Positions 44,400 through 52,586 of a stretch of DNA of 52,586 bases are shown in pieces. Every line of letters begins with the position of its first letter. Position 1 is the first letter of the stretch. Under the pieces are notes generated by a model that saw only the letters and a list, made by a program, of their open reading frames with translations, had not been told where the DNA came from and searched no databases. The stretch is from Phoronis australis (Eukaryota > Phoronida > Phoronidae): the NCBI GenBank assembly GCA_002633005.1, contig NMRA01000971.1, forward strand, positions 32,433 to 85,018, given 5' to 3'. The translations under genes were made by a program, and so were the position numbers.

Positions 44400-44909
44400 T
44401 CACGAATTTTTACCGTAACAACGATTTTTGGATGGCGCTGACTACTGTGGTGCTTCCTAGTGGCAGTTTGTCTTTGTTGCTTTGGTGGCTGTCTCCATTT
44501 TCCACTGCATCTATGGAGTTATTTTTATGAAATAGGTTTCTAATAATTGAGGCGATGACAGTTTTTTGCGTTCAAATAGATGGATTTAGCGAAGTGTAGG
44601 CCTCCTTATGGCGGTTTTTATTATGTTTTAGTCTGCTTTCCAGACCTCCAGCCAAAGCACTCTAAGAATAATTATGAAAATGGGTAAATGTGTTCCTAGT
44701 AGGAAGAGCATTGTTGACGACTTTGGACAGTTTGACTACTGTGGCGCCCCCTAATGGCAGTTTGATTTTTTCGCATCCGTAGCTGTTTCTTCCTGCTTGA
44801 TTTTTATGAAATTTGACAAGTGTATTTCTAGGACCGTGACAACAGATGACGATGCTTGGAGGTATCTGACTACCACTTTGCCCCCAGTGCCAGTTGACTT
44901 GGCATAATT
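44400..44909. repeat. Further pieces of the CCTAGTGGCAGTTT repeat
   Basis: GCTTCCTAGTGGCAGTTTG (about 44452), GGCGCCCCCTAATGGCAGTTTGA (about 44742) and a degenerate GCCCCCAGTGCCAGTT (about 44879), with the linking words TTTTTATGAAAT and GACAACAGATGACGA as at 31.9-33.6 kb. Confidence 0.65.
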
Positions 44910-44910
44910 G

Positions 44911-46456
44911 TGACCCACCATGACAAAATGAGTTGAGTCAGAAACTCTATTTCCTGACAAGACTGCAAACAGTTGCTATCGGTTAAAATTAGGTCAAGTT
45001 TTTTTATTGCAGATTATGATTATTTATTCATTCTACTTCACAAAACAATACTTTAAAACAAGCAAACTCATTTTAAACCTTATTTATTTCATTTTGAAAA
45101 ACATCACCTTCTCCATGACTGCATATCTCGTAAAATTTTCATCAAAATTTGCCGGTTTTGGTGTCCTCATTGCTCAGTCACCCGATGACCCAATTCGCTC
45201 GTAAACACACCAACAGAAAGGTCAAACACTGCTCATTATGAAGGAATAAGCTCTGTGAGTTATTCGTCCAATCATCAGTCGTAACTTCCCTTTTTGCATT
45301 CGGGGTATATTCAACTGAAGGGCCACTCACCAGTCTTTAAGCTAGCAACGACCTTTTAACCCAATACATCGCTGACCTCATTCGCTAGAACTAGTTAAGT
45401 GGGCGTGAAACTGTGGGGTCGCGAGGTCACGGCATGTTTACAAGACAGTAAGATGGCTGGTCGCTGTGTAGCTGATATCTCAGTCATTAACTCTTGCCTC
45501 TGACTGCCGTATCAAGATCAGCGAGAATTAACAGAACTCATCAAAGAGCACATTTGTGGATGGATACAAGGAGGAATTTCGTGACAGCGACGAGTCGTTT
45601 GACGGCAGCAACTCGTCGCCAGATGATTTTCATGATCGACCCATCGCGAATACGGTTACATTGGATTGGAACAAACAGAACTTGAAGAAAACAGTCCGGA
45701 TTAGCTTAATCGCAGAACAGTATCTTGTACCTGCAAAGCCAGTGGATCAGTGTGCATGCAGCTGAATGTTACTGCAAGAGAGAACAATCTTTGATAGGGC
45801 TGAATCACTCGGTGAGAAGTCGAGGAAATCGTTGCTCTTCAGTCAGTGACAGTGGACTTGGATAGGGTTGAGTGACTCATTTTTTTTCAAAATTATTCAC
45901 ACTAGCGTAAAATTTTGAATTATTTTGAACAAAAGTCAGCCACGAACTTGTATTGTGTAATCTACAGGACTTCATTTTATTAAAGTTCTCCAAAATACAC
46001 TTTAACTACTTGTTTTACTTGTGGTAACCCCTCCTGCCACAAGTGGACTGACCCTGTATACATTAGCTGGGAAATTTATTGACCCAGTTGCAGCAACCCA
46101 ACATGAATATCACTCCTTTTTGGCTGAGATTACATAATAAGGTCTATATTTTTTCTAATTACTTTTATTTGTTTATGTTGTATATACTAATAAGTATGAA
46201 ATGTAGCCATTCAACTGCATGGTGCTATGGAATTTTAAAGACACTATCGGCACTTTTTCTCGGCCATTTTGCTTGACTTTTGAAAGCTCTAAATTTTTGC
46301 TTTCCCCGACTAGAATTGGCAATAACTCGGTCATTTGTGAAGATAAGGACATGTTTTATACCTCAAAATGATCAGAAAATACTGTATTTTCAGAAAAAAT
46401 GACAATTAAAAAAATGACAAATCCCGACTTAAGACTCATTTTGTGGTGGTGGGTCA
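44911..46456. mobile_element. TIR element, TGACCCACCA ends
   Basis: The left end TGACCCACCATGACAAAATG and the right end (reverse complement) TGACCCACCACCACAAAATG are inverted repeats of about 23 bp, inside the AGTGCCAGTT repeat on the left. Length 1546 bp. The interior contains an ORF-like exon at 45535-45765 and otherwise AT-rich sequence. No clear target duplication is visible. No transposase catalytic motif is recognised, so this is an internally deleted or non-autonomous copy. Confidence 0.7.
45535..45765 (+). CDS. Possible exon with acidic/Ser-rich peptide inside TIR element
   Basis: Preceded by GAGAATTAACAG (a possible acceptor) and ending at TGA 45763-45765, about 76 codons. The peptide is acidic and Ser-rich at first (EEFRDSDESFDGSNSSPDDF), then mixed (VTLDWNKQNLKKTVRISLIA), ending in DQCACS. 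Codon-like composition and the change from acidic to structured sequence suggest a real coding remnant, probably of a transposon protein, but I do not recognise the family. An in-frame stop (TAA at 45529-45531) immediately upstream means it needs the splice site or a later start. Confidence 0.4.
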   Translation, partial: NSSKSTFVDGYKEEFRDSDESFDGSNSSPDDFHDRPIANTVTLDWNKQNLKKTVRISLIAEQYLVPAKPVDQCACS

Positions 46457-46732
46457 CGTGTTCCTATTGAGAAGATTGCTGACTTGCTATTTTGAATGTA
46501 CTAGCCTAATGTTCCATTTAATGTAAATGTTTAAAATAGTTAGTCATCTTTGAGTATCTGCGGCATATGCAATGCTCATAGTGGGCACAAAAACCAAGTT
46601 AGGCCAGCCTTAAGAATATCTTTGTTTGCCCTCCCCGAAACTACTTTTAACATCTCAGGAGGTAAGTAAACAATTTTTTACCATTTCCCGCATCAGTTTT
46701 TCCATCATGTCCATGAATGCTTAAAAAATGTT
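46457..46732. other. No feature recognised
   Basis: Spacer between the TIR element and the R1 repeat. No exon or repeat boundary seen. Confidence 0.4.
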
Positions 46733-46940
46733 TTATGATCTAGATATGTCCCGAATAATAAAAGATGTGCATCACAAGCTGAGATGAAAAGGAGACTGAG
46801 GTAGGTGATAAAAGGTCATTTATTATGACGAATTTAAGTACAATAGACAGAGAATACAAATTACACGGTAAGCAAACTAAAAACTTATAATCTGGTAAAA
46901 TGACTACGAAAAGCGGTACAGGAGATGTAAGACTGCTTAG
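46733..46940 (-). repeat. Solitary R1 terminal repeat
   Basis: The reverse complement has TAAGCAGTCTTACATCTC, CATAATAAATGACC, CATCTCAGCTTGTGATGCAC and CGGGACATATCTAGATCATAAAA, the landmarks of the 8580 and 9112 copies. About 208 bp. Confidence 0.75.
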
Positions 46941-47115
46941 ACGTGTTTTATTCTTGCCTCCAAGGGCACCAAGTGATCATAAATATGGTGCTTAATAGGT
47001 AAAGAGTAAATAGTTAACACTTTTATTCCAACCAATGACATTCAAGCAACAAATGCTTTGTTTCACTATTGTTTCTCTCCAGAACAGCAACACATAATGT
47101 CTTAACTAAGTATTT

Positions 47116-48056
47116 TCATCGTTTGTTGGGAGTTTTGGAAAAACTCTTATTGTGCTTCTCCTGACATGAAGGGCAAACAGGCGTATTAGCTTTTTGTTTT
47201 GCATTGTTGGCTGTTGCGTCTTTTGTACCACAATAAGCACAGATGTCTTGGCACCCAAATTTGGAGGAATAGTATGTTTTCTCTATGCGGCTGTCACAGG
47301 TCAGCTCAAGACGGACATCAACTTTGTCATGTAAAGGATTTCCTGCAAAGTACCAAACATGAAGCAAGCTAGAGTCTTTATACTTAGAGTTTACTACAAA
47401 GAGGAAATTGCGCTCAAAGCGGTTTCAAGCTTTCTTGGACAACATGTTATGTGCAACTAACTTTCAACTATCTATTTGCATAAAACATACCTTTTGGCGG
47501 GAAATCTATGCCACACTCATATCTACAAGTCTTCAACATATCCTGGAACTGCTTTTCCTCTTCAGTGTTTAACTTGAGTTGTGAGTACAAGCATCTCACC
47601 TTAGGACACTTAGTACACTTCACGATTCCTCGCACCTTGCTAGCTACATAAATTGACGTGGTGTTTTCAGAACTCTGGAAGAACAAAAAAATTATTACAT
47701 AACAAGTATGAATAATACGTAAATAAGTGGCAAATTTGTTTTAAGGGCATTTGCTCCATGAATTAATTTTGAAGAAAAAAATTTGTGAAAAGGCAAGCAC
47801 ACAAATGTTGTTTCAGTGGCTTTGTTGGAGAAATGTTTATTTCTAATTAATAACATATTAAGAACCCTACCTGCTTTTTTCCTGCAGGGGCTGGATTTTT
47901 TATGGGCAATCCGTCCTTTTTAGTTGTCTCACTCCCAATCGCAGCACTGAATGACTTGCTGGTGTGGTCAAGTACAAGATCTGGCACAGAGAAACATAGT
48001 GGAATAGCTTTGTTATTAGATTCTCTCAAGCAGTTGTCTTCTTTGGCCGTCACCAT
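47116..48056 (-). CDS. Three-exon gene end, Cys-rich zinc-binding-like protein
   Basis: Minus-strand exons 48056-47871 (186 nt), 47674-47491 (184 nt) and 47342-47116 (227 nt with TGA) join in one frame of 198 codons. Donors are CAG|GTAGGG and AAAAG|GTATGT; acceptors are TTCTTCCAG and TACTTTGCAG; phases agree (0, then 1). The first exon is polar, with LPIKNPAPAGKK. The second has CTKCPKVRCLYSQLKL and CRYECG. The third has LTCDSRIEKTYYSS, CQDICAYCG and CPSCQEKH. Paired Cys suggest zinc binding. Similar C-terminal Cys arrays occur, from memory, in uncharacterised and often transposon-related invertebrate proteins. The ATG at 48056 may be internal, with more exons upstream (see 50179-50417). Intact frame and splice sites make this the best gene in the window. 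Confidence 0.82.
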
Positions 48057-48273
48057 CTTTCAATCTCTTGGCTTTCGAGCATTTGCAGATATTTATGCCA
48101 GCAATAAACGTCACGAAATATAATGTATTGTAACTACGTGTGATGCGGAAATTTTGAAAGTTAAAGCTTCGTGAGCTTTTGTTTATATAATAGAAAAAAA
48201 TCTCATCAAACACCTGAATTGAAATAGGTCAAAATGTCATCGCCTGATGAGATAACGCTATCTGATGGTTAGC

Positions 48274-48894
48274 CAGAGTACCACCAGAACCGAGTACCGC
48301 ATTCGCCGTAATAACCGCCGTGGGCGCTTAGAAAGGTTCGTTTCAGGGGGGGCGCTTATTATAACCCAAGGCCGTTGAAACCCGGTCTCCGAAACGGGTG
48401 AAATCGGACGCTAAGATTCATCATATTTATGCTCTTTGACGTATCTGTAATCTATAAAAAACTTTCTATAAAACCGTGGTACATTGCTATCAAACTTTGC
48501 TGCTAAATTACGATCTCTTTACAGAAAATTTTCCTGAACCCCAGGGCGAAAACTCGCCCACTGACTGCCTCGCAATCGCCGAAATGGCGACTTGAATGCT
48601 TGAATAAAAATACAGTTTTGACTTGAGCAAATTACCCGAAATCCTCCTCAAGTTTTCCAAGTAGCGTCCCTAAGACTTTTATAAGTTCCCATGTAGTCGG
48701 GATCACGGCACGTTTAAGTACAAAGTCTGTGCTACATCGTGCCATCTACATGTACGATCGGCAACATGAGAAAAATGTCTGGACGAACACACAGGTTATT
48801 GTCACGTGACATTTGTTTTGAAGTTTGTCTACGTTTGTGAGTAAGCGAGCGCGTGCGTTTCACCAGAGTTCATTTCGGTTCTGGTGGTACTCTG
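48274..48894. repeat. Truncated E2 fragment between 20-bp inverted repeats
   Basis: CAGAGTACCACCAGAACCGA at 48274-48293 is perfectly inverted at 48875-48894. Between them is an E2 piece that starts with the terminal CCGCATTCGCCGTAATAACC at 48296 and runs to about 48874, ending at GCGTGCGTTTCACCAGAGTTCATT, without the other E2 end. The outer inverted repeat is not part of E2 elsewhere. Confidence 0.8.
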
Positions 48895-50178
48895 TGGTAC
48901 CCGCTCATTCAAAACCTTTACGACAAACGGATGGCGCTTCTCATCAATCACGTGTCATTTTATCGCTAAGGATCTCAAATAAGACTGTCTGTCAGAGAAT
49001 CTTGACCAAGCACCTTGACCTACATTCGGCAGCTGCTGACTGTAGCCACAGGTCACGAGAGTTCAGGAAGCAGAAAGTGCATGTCCTGATGAGTGGCGAA
49101 TTTGTGTGGAAAAGAAATCTTCATGTCCGACATTCCATGTTTAAAACCCCTTTTGTAAGAACTATTTATAACATATAATTAAGATGAAAGTGTTCAAATA
49201 ATCTGCGCTGTTGTGGTTGCTCGGCCTAAACGCTTGGGTAAAATATATATTCAATGAATGTGACCATGGTGAAGTGACATATAAGTTGGTCAAATAAACC
49301 GATTTTTGCTCTTCAATCGTCTAGTTTTTGAGCGAACTTATTGGTCAGTACTTGAACGTTCACCCGATAAACTCCATTTAATAAATCATTTCACCATGCC
49401 AAAATTAATCCTTTCTGTCAAAAATTCATAAAGAGCTTTGATAATTCACTTTTAGCTGTTACCAGGAAGAGATAACCAGGAAGGGACAACTAGCTAAACC
49501 GCCGTTTTTGGCCTCCTTCCTCGGTCTAATTTCAGGACTTAAGTTTCGTTTAAAAGGAAACAGATGATTTTATCAGAGAGATTAAAGCTTTTTCTATAGA
49601 AGGATATCAAAAAACTCACTTTGCAACCTTAAACAGTGGTGTAATTGTACTTTAAAAATATCGACTTCAGAGCACTCAATCGCAACTTCCCACACGCAGT
49701 CACGGGTATTTAAGCTTTTCCGTCGATGTATAGATGGCGCAGTAGTCAAGTACTCCCTCATTTGCATATCAAATTTGCATGTGGGAGTTCTGAGACTCTC
49801 GTCAGTTGTTGGTCGAGCGCTTGAGTGGATAAAGCGGTGACCTCCCACTGAGAGCACGCGCTGATGAAGATACCACTCGATCGCTTCGCAATCAGGAGGT
49901 GAAAACACTCTCATGACCGCAGTTCTGAATTCCAGCTAAGCAAGCCCTATTTCGAGGAGCGGACTTTGAATTGTTTTCGTCCCCTGACAGTGGATTGCAG
50001 AGATTAGAATGAGGTCAACATCAAACTTTCTGCGGCTACATGTCGTGTTGACAAAAGTTTGAAGTGTCAGAACCATAGACGGAGCGTGCGGGATGTCATG
50101 ATTCCTGTTCTTCAGTTGACGAAAACATTGCTATTGGCATAAAGAATGGCCGTGGGAAATTAATTTTGAGGTGGACAC
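48895..50178. other. Intergenic or intronic sequence, nothing firm
   Basis: A tRNA-like phrase (GGTCGAGCGCTTGAGTGGATAAAGCGG, about 49811) has a loose A-box but no matching B-box or foldable arms. Open frames at 48825-49178 and 49594-49914 show no motif. Confidence 0.4.
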
Positions 50179-50417
50179 CTGTATCCAAGAATAAATATTA
50201 ATACTCTGTAATATCTCATCATCCGTGTTTCGTTTCTTTTGACGCTGTTTGAGGTTGCGGTATCGTGAAACAACACTGTCGGGTGAGAGAAGTTGCACCG
50301 AATAATTGGAATTGGCTGCAGTTCTTCCTTTAGAATGCCCGGACTCAACTGTGTCGTTTTCTTGGCAAGTCTCTTGCCTGCCGAAATTTTTCTGAGCATT
50401 GAAGACATCGGCCTTCT
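50179..50417 (-). CDS. Candidate upstream exon, basic/polar peptide
   Basis: On the minus strand an open frame ends SVVSRYRNLKQRQKKRNTD then DEILQSINIYSWIQ, followed by CAG|GTGTCC, a possible phase-0 donor. That phase matches the start of the first exon of the Cys-rich gene at 48056. The acceptor is unclear: CAAG at 50418-50421 is weak, and the better one (GAGCAG near 50443) opens another frame with CLQCSEKF. The assignment to the same gene is therefore tentative. Confidence 0.35.
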
Positions 50418-51010
50418 CTTGCGCCAATCAACCTTTTATCTGCTCAGGCTACAAAAACGTTATGCCTAATTTTCTACCATTTTAGCACACTTTGTGGTTC
50501 TGCTACAGTTAGCACTGCCATAATCGTATTTCTTAATTCCGCCACAGTATGCATACTTGGAAGTTAGTTTTGCTAGGTGTTGTTCATCATTAAATGCCTC
50601 AAATTCCTTGACGCCATGGACATTTCCGTCAACACAAAACGCACCCTTGCCATTCTTAAAAATTCGTATATATGTGCTATAATTGCTTCAAAGGACCGGC
50701 AGTAACCGTGGCTGGAATGTTGGTAGCTTCGCGACTAAGTATACAACTAACTCGTGTTGAAATTCTCCATACTTCCAAATTCTTGTTTGCAGGTGCTGGT
50801 AATTGCCTTCAGTGGTTTTCATAATGAGAGACTAGAAATGCGAGTTGTCACTGCCTTACATTTTCACTGGCCACCTTGCTACAGTCGACTTGCGCAATAG
50901 CCGAATTCAAGTTAGTGTCCACATCTGTGGTCACGTGCCGGATTCAGGCCCATGAGACAAGTTGCAGCAACAAATTCAGTACGAATCTATAAACCCTTTT
51001 ACACGCACAA
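50418..51010. other. No feature recognised
   Basis: AT-rich flank between the candidate exon and the Kolobok-like element. Confidence 0.4.
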
Positions 51011-51280
51011 TTAAAGGTGAAAGCAAGCTTTTTTCATGTCGCTTTTAGCACAAATAAGGTTCGTTGATTATCCCAGACACATTTTTCGCTTAATTGCAAC
51101 TTTTCGTAATTTGATTAATTTCACGTCATCTACTCCGGAAGTGACGTTTGGGGAGGCAAGAGTTTCGTGCCAATTTCTTTTCATTATAGTCTGACTGTGA
51201 GAGCTGTCGAGTGAGTCATTGTTCTACCTCGGTTGTGATCAGTTTGGTCGTCGTTTGCTTTTGTTTACAAGTCAGTCAAC

Positions 51281-51797
51281 ATGCCATGTCTCACACGCGG
51301 TTTGGGTACCTTGCGCCTTCCGAAGGATGACACACTTCGCGTACTTGGCTAGCTCGTTCATGTGAAGAACACAGCGCTACCCGTCCACGCAACGTACAAA
51401 GCAGTGGAGGGTTACCGAGTGTGTGGTAAGCATTTTCTGCCGTCAGATTGTGACAGATATGCACGCTGAATTGATGAAGGTCACTGCAAAACAACGCCTT
51501 AAGAAGGGTACCTTACCGTCGCTGTCGATTCCCGGCAGTGCTCCGTCACCAACCTCGAGAATTACGTTTTTGAAGCGAGAAGCCTCGGGAGCTGTGGCCA
51601 CTATATACACTGACTGGAGGCACTTCATCTGAATTGATGAAAGTCCCTGCGAAACAACGCCTGAAGAAGGGTACCATACCGTCGCTGTCGATTCCCGGCA
51701 GTGCCCCGTCGCCAACCCGCCCGAAAAGTGCGTTTTTGAAGCGAGAAGCCTCGCGAGCTGTGGCCACTACATACAGTGACTGGAGGCACTTTTTACC
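51281..51797 (+). pseudogene. Degenerate THAP domain of the Kolobok-like element
   Basis: ATG at 51281 begins MPCLTRGLGTLRLPKDD, with the RLPKD-type segment of THAP domains but only one of the two N-terminal Cys. A TAG interrupts at 51350-51352. The frame resumes to GYRVCGKHFLPSDCDRYA, the C-x2-H end, then shifts at about 51466 into ELMKVTAKQRLKKGTLPSL. The start codon sits at the inner edge of the left inverted repeat. A segment of about 163 bp (51468-51631) is repeated in tandem at 51632-51797, doubling the linker after the domain. In an intact element this domain would recognise the transposon ends. Confidence 0.8.
51468..51797 (+). repeat. Tandem duplication of about 163 bp in the THAP linker
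   Basis: Two head-to-tail copies share GAATTGATGAA, AAACAACGCCT.AAGAAGGGTACC, CGTCGCTGTCGATTCCCGG, TTTTTGAAGCGAGAAGCCTC and GACTGGAGGCACTT, with scattered substitutions that show the duplication is not very recent. Confidence 0.9.
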
Positions 51798-51881
51798 CAA
51801 TAGCGTGCAATTCCGGGAACTAGCAGTGATTCGCCCTGCGCTGTTGTCTCTAGCCCACAGCTTGTAAGACCCCCTGCAGCG

Positions 51882-52196
51882 ATGTTGAGTAGTGGGAGTG
51901 AATACAGGCCCAGTTCGACACCCAGTGAAGAGGACAGTTCGTCATCCAATGAACAGATCGGTGAGCCTAAGTTTGATAAGTTTATTGTGGATTTAATTGT
52001 ATTGGAGCTATTTGGAAGGTGCCAGGCGTGTGGCGAGGGAGTCACACGGCGGGATGTAAGCAGTTTGGGTGCTCAGATCACGCTTCATTGGGAGTGTGTC
52101 GCGGGACACTCGGGCAAGTGGAACAGTTCTTCATCTGTACGTGAGGCGATAATGAGTACACCCCAGTACGCAGCAACAGCGTGGCATGTTGACTGA
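51882..52196 (+). CDS. Acidic linker plus zinc-ribbon-like domain of the Kolobok-like element
   Basis: An intact frame of 104 codons. It has a Ser/Glu-rich N-terminal part (TPSEEDSSSSNEQ), then KFIVDLIVLELFGRCQACG, then ITLHWECVAGHSGKWNSSS. The CxxC ... CxxxH spacing followed by W-N-S is, from memory, typical of the segment after the THAP linker in many THAP-transposase-like invertebrate proteins. The last codons run into the right inverted repeat (from 52180), so the natural C-terminus and the catalytic domain have been deleted. Probably not a functional protein on its own. Confidence 0.65.
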   Translation: MLSSGSEYRPSSTPSEEDSSSSNEQIGEPKFDKFIVDLIVLELFGRCQACGEGVTRRDVSSLGAQITLHWECVAGHSGKWNSSSSVREAIMSTPQYAATAWHVD

Positions 52197-52456
52197 CTCG
52201 TAAGCAAAAGCAAACGACGACCGAACTTATCACAACCGAGGAAGAACAATGACTGACGCGACTGCTCTCACAGTCAGACTATATGAAAAGAAATTGGCGC
52301 GAAATTCTTGCCTCCCAAAACGTCACTTCCGGAGTGGCCGACGAGTAATTAATTACATTACGAAAAGCAGTAAATAAGTGAAAAATATGTCTGGGATATT
52401 CAACGAACCTTATTTTTGCTAAAAATGACATGAAAAAAGGTTGCCTTTGCCTTTAA

Positions 52457-52586
52457 GAAGCGAGCCTCGCGTGATTGACCAGTGCAAAAATAATGTCATT
52501 GAAGCACTGCGATTGCTGAGCTCGCGCCAACGGATCAATGGTAGTTGTCGAGAAGTAAAAAAGGACATAAGGTAGTTTGGTCCATA
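52457..52586. other. Flank right of the Kolobok-like element
   Basis: Short terminal stretch without a recognised feature. Confidence 0.4.

Larger units (their letters stand above)
51015..52452 (+). mobile_element. Kolobok-like DNA transposon, internally deleted
   Basis: TTAA flanks both ends (51011-51014 and 52453-52456). The terminal inverted repeats are about 272 bp (51015-51286 and 52180-52452), starting AGGTGAAAGCAAGC and, on the right, AGGCAAAGGCAACC, both then CTTTTTTCATGTC. Shared inner blocks include ATCCCAGACA, CACTCCGGAAGTGACGTTT (TACTCC on the left) and GTCTGACTGTGAGAGC. The TTAA target together with a THAP-encoding interior is the known combination of the Kolobok superfamily. 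The interior is only about 890 bp, so the catalytic domain is missing. Confidence 0.85.

Noticed and set aside
49811-49880. tRNA gene
   Set aside because: Only a loose A-box; no paired arms and no B-box at the right distance.

Overview
The window looks like eukaryotic, probably marine-invertebrate, nuclear DNA. It is AT-rich, has no operons and only short open frames, and holds a few split coding exons with GT/AG splice sites. Repeats and transposons cover most of it. The mix (BEL/Pao, APE-type LINE, Helentron-like, Kolobok-like, TA-target and other TIR elements, THAP-domain exons) fits an invertebrate metazoan. I cannot name the species or phylum from sequence alone.

Layout. 1-4.1 kb: degenerate repeats, with a 971-bp TIR element (2707-3677) that carries a tRNA-like segment. 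4.1-10.0 kb: a nearly full-length but dead BEL/Pao LTR retrotransposon with matching LTRs and an AAAGG target duplication. Its gag, protease and integrase are broken, it has lost its reverse transcriptase/RNase H, and two small elements have inserted into it. 10.1-11.7 kb: an older repeat (called H3 here) carrying a fragment of a TA-target element (called E2). 12.8-14.8 kb: the endonuclease part of a LINE. 15.6-19.3 kb: three tandem copies of a Helentron/Helitron-like non-autonomous element. 19.3-26.6 kb: remains of a minus-strand THAP/coiled-coil gene whose exons are closely hemmed in or split by insertions. 28.6-31.6 kb: two 1.41-kb E2 elements head to head as one large palindrome. 31.8-34.5 kb: a degenerate tandem repeat split by an element with terminal direct repeats. 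35.6-40.9 kb: inverted paralogues of the left-hand repeats, again carrying E2 and the 1-kb TIR element. 44.9-46.5 kb: a further TIR element with a short ORF. 47.1-48.1 kb: a three-exon minus-strand gene end encoding a Cys-rich protein. 51.0-52.5 kb: a Kolobok-like element with TTAA ends, 270-bp TIRs, a broken THAP domain and a zinc-ribbon-like ORF.

How it fits together. Several insertions can be dated against each other because the same window holds uninterrupted paralogues of the target sites. The 971/992-bp TIR element inserted twice, each time making a 5-bp duplication, and the empty sites are near 39.67 kb and at 29.43 and 30.78 kb. E2 inserted at a TA whose empty copy is at 10211-10212. 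The best candidates for intact host-type coding sequence are the three-exon gene at 47116-48056 and the coiled-coil exons at 19328-19448 and 23877-23939. The most unusual structure is the Helentron-like array, which ends four bases inside an intron and carries repeated DR1-type AGGTCA motifs.
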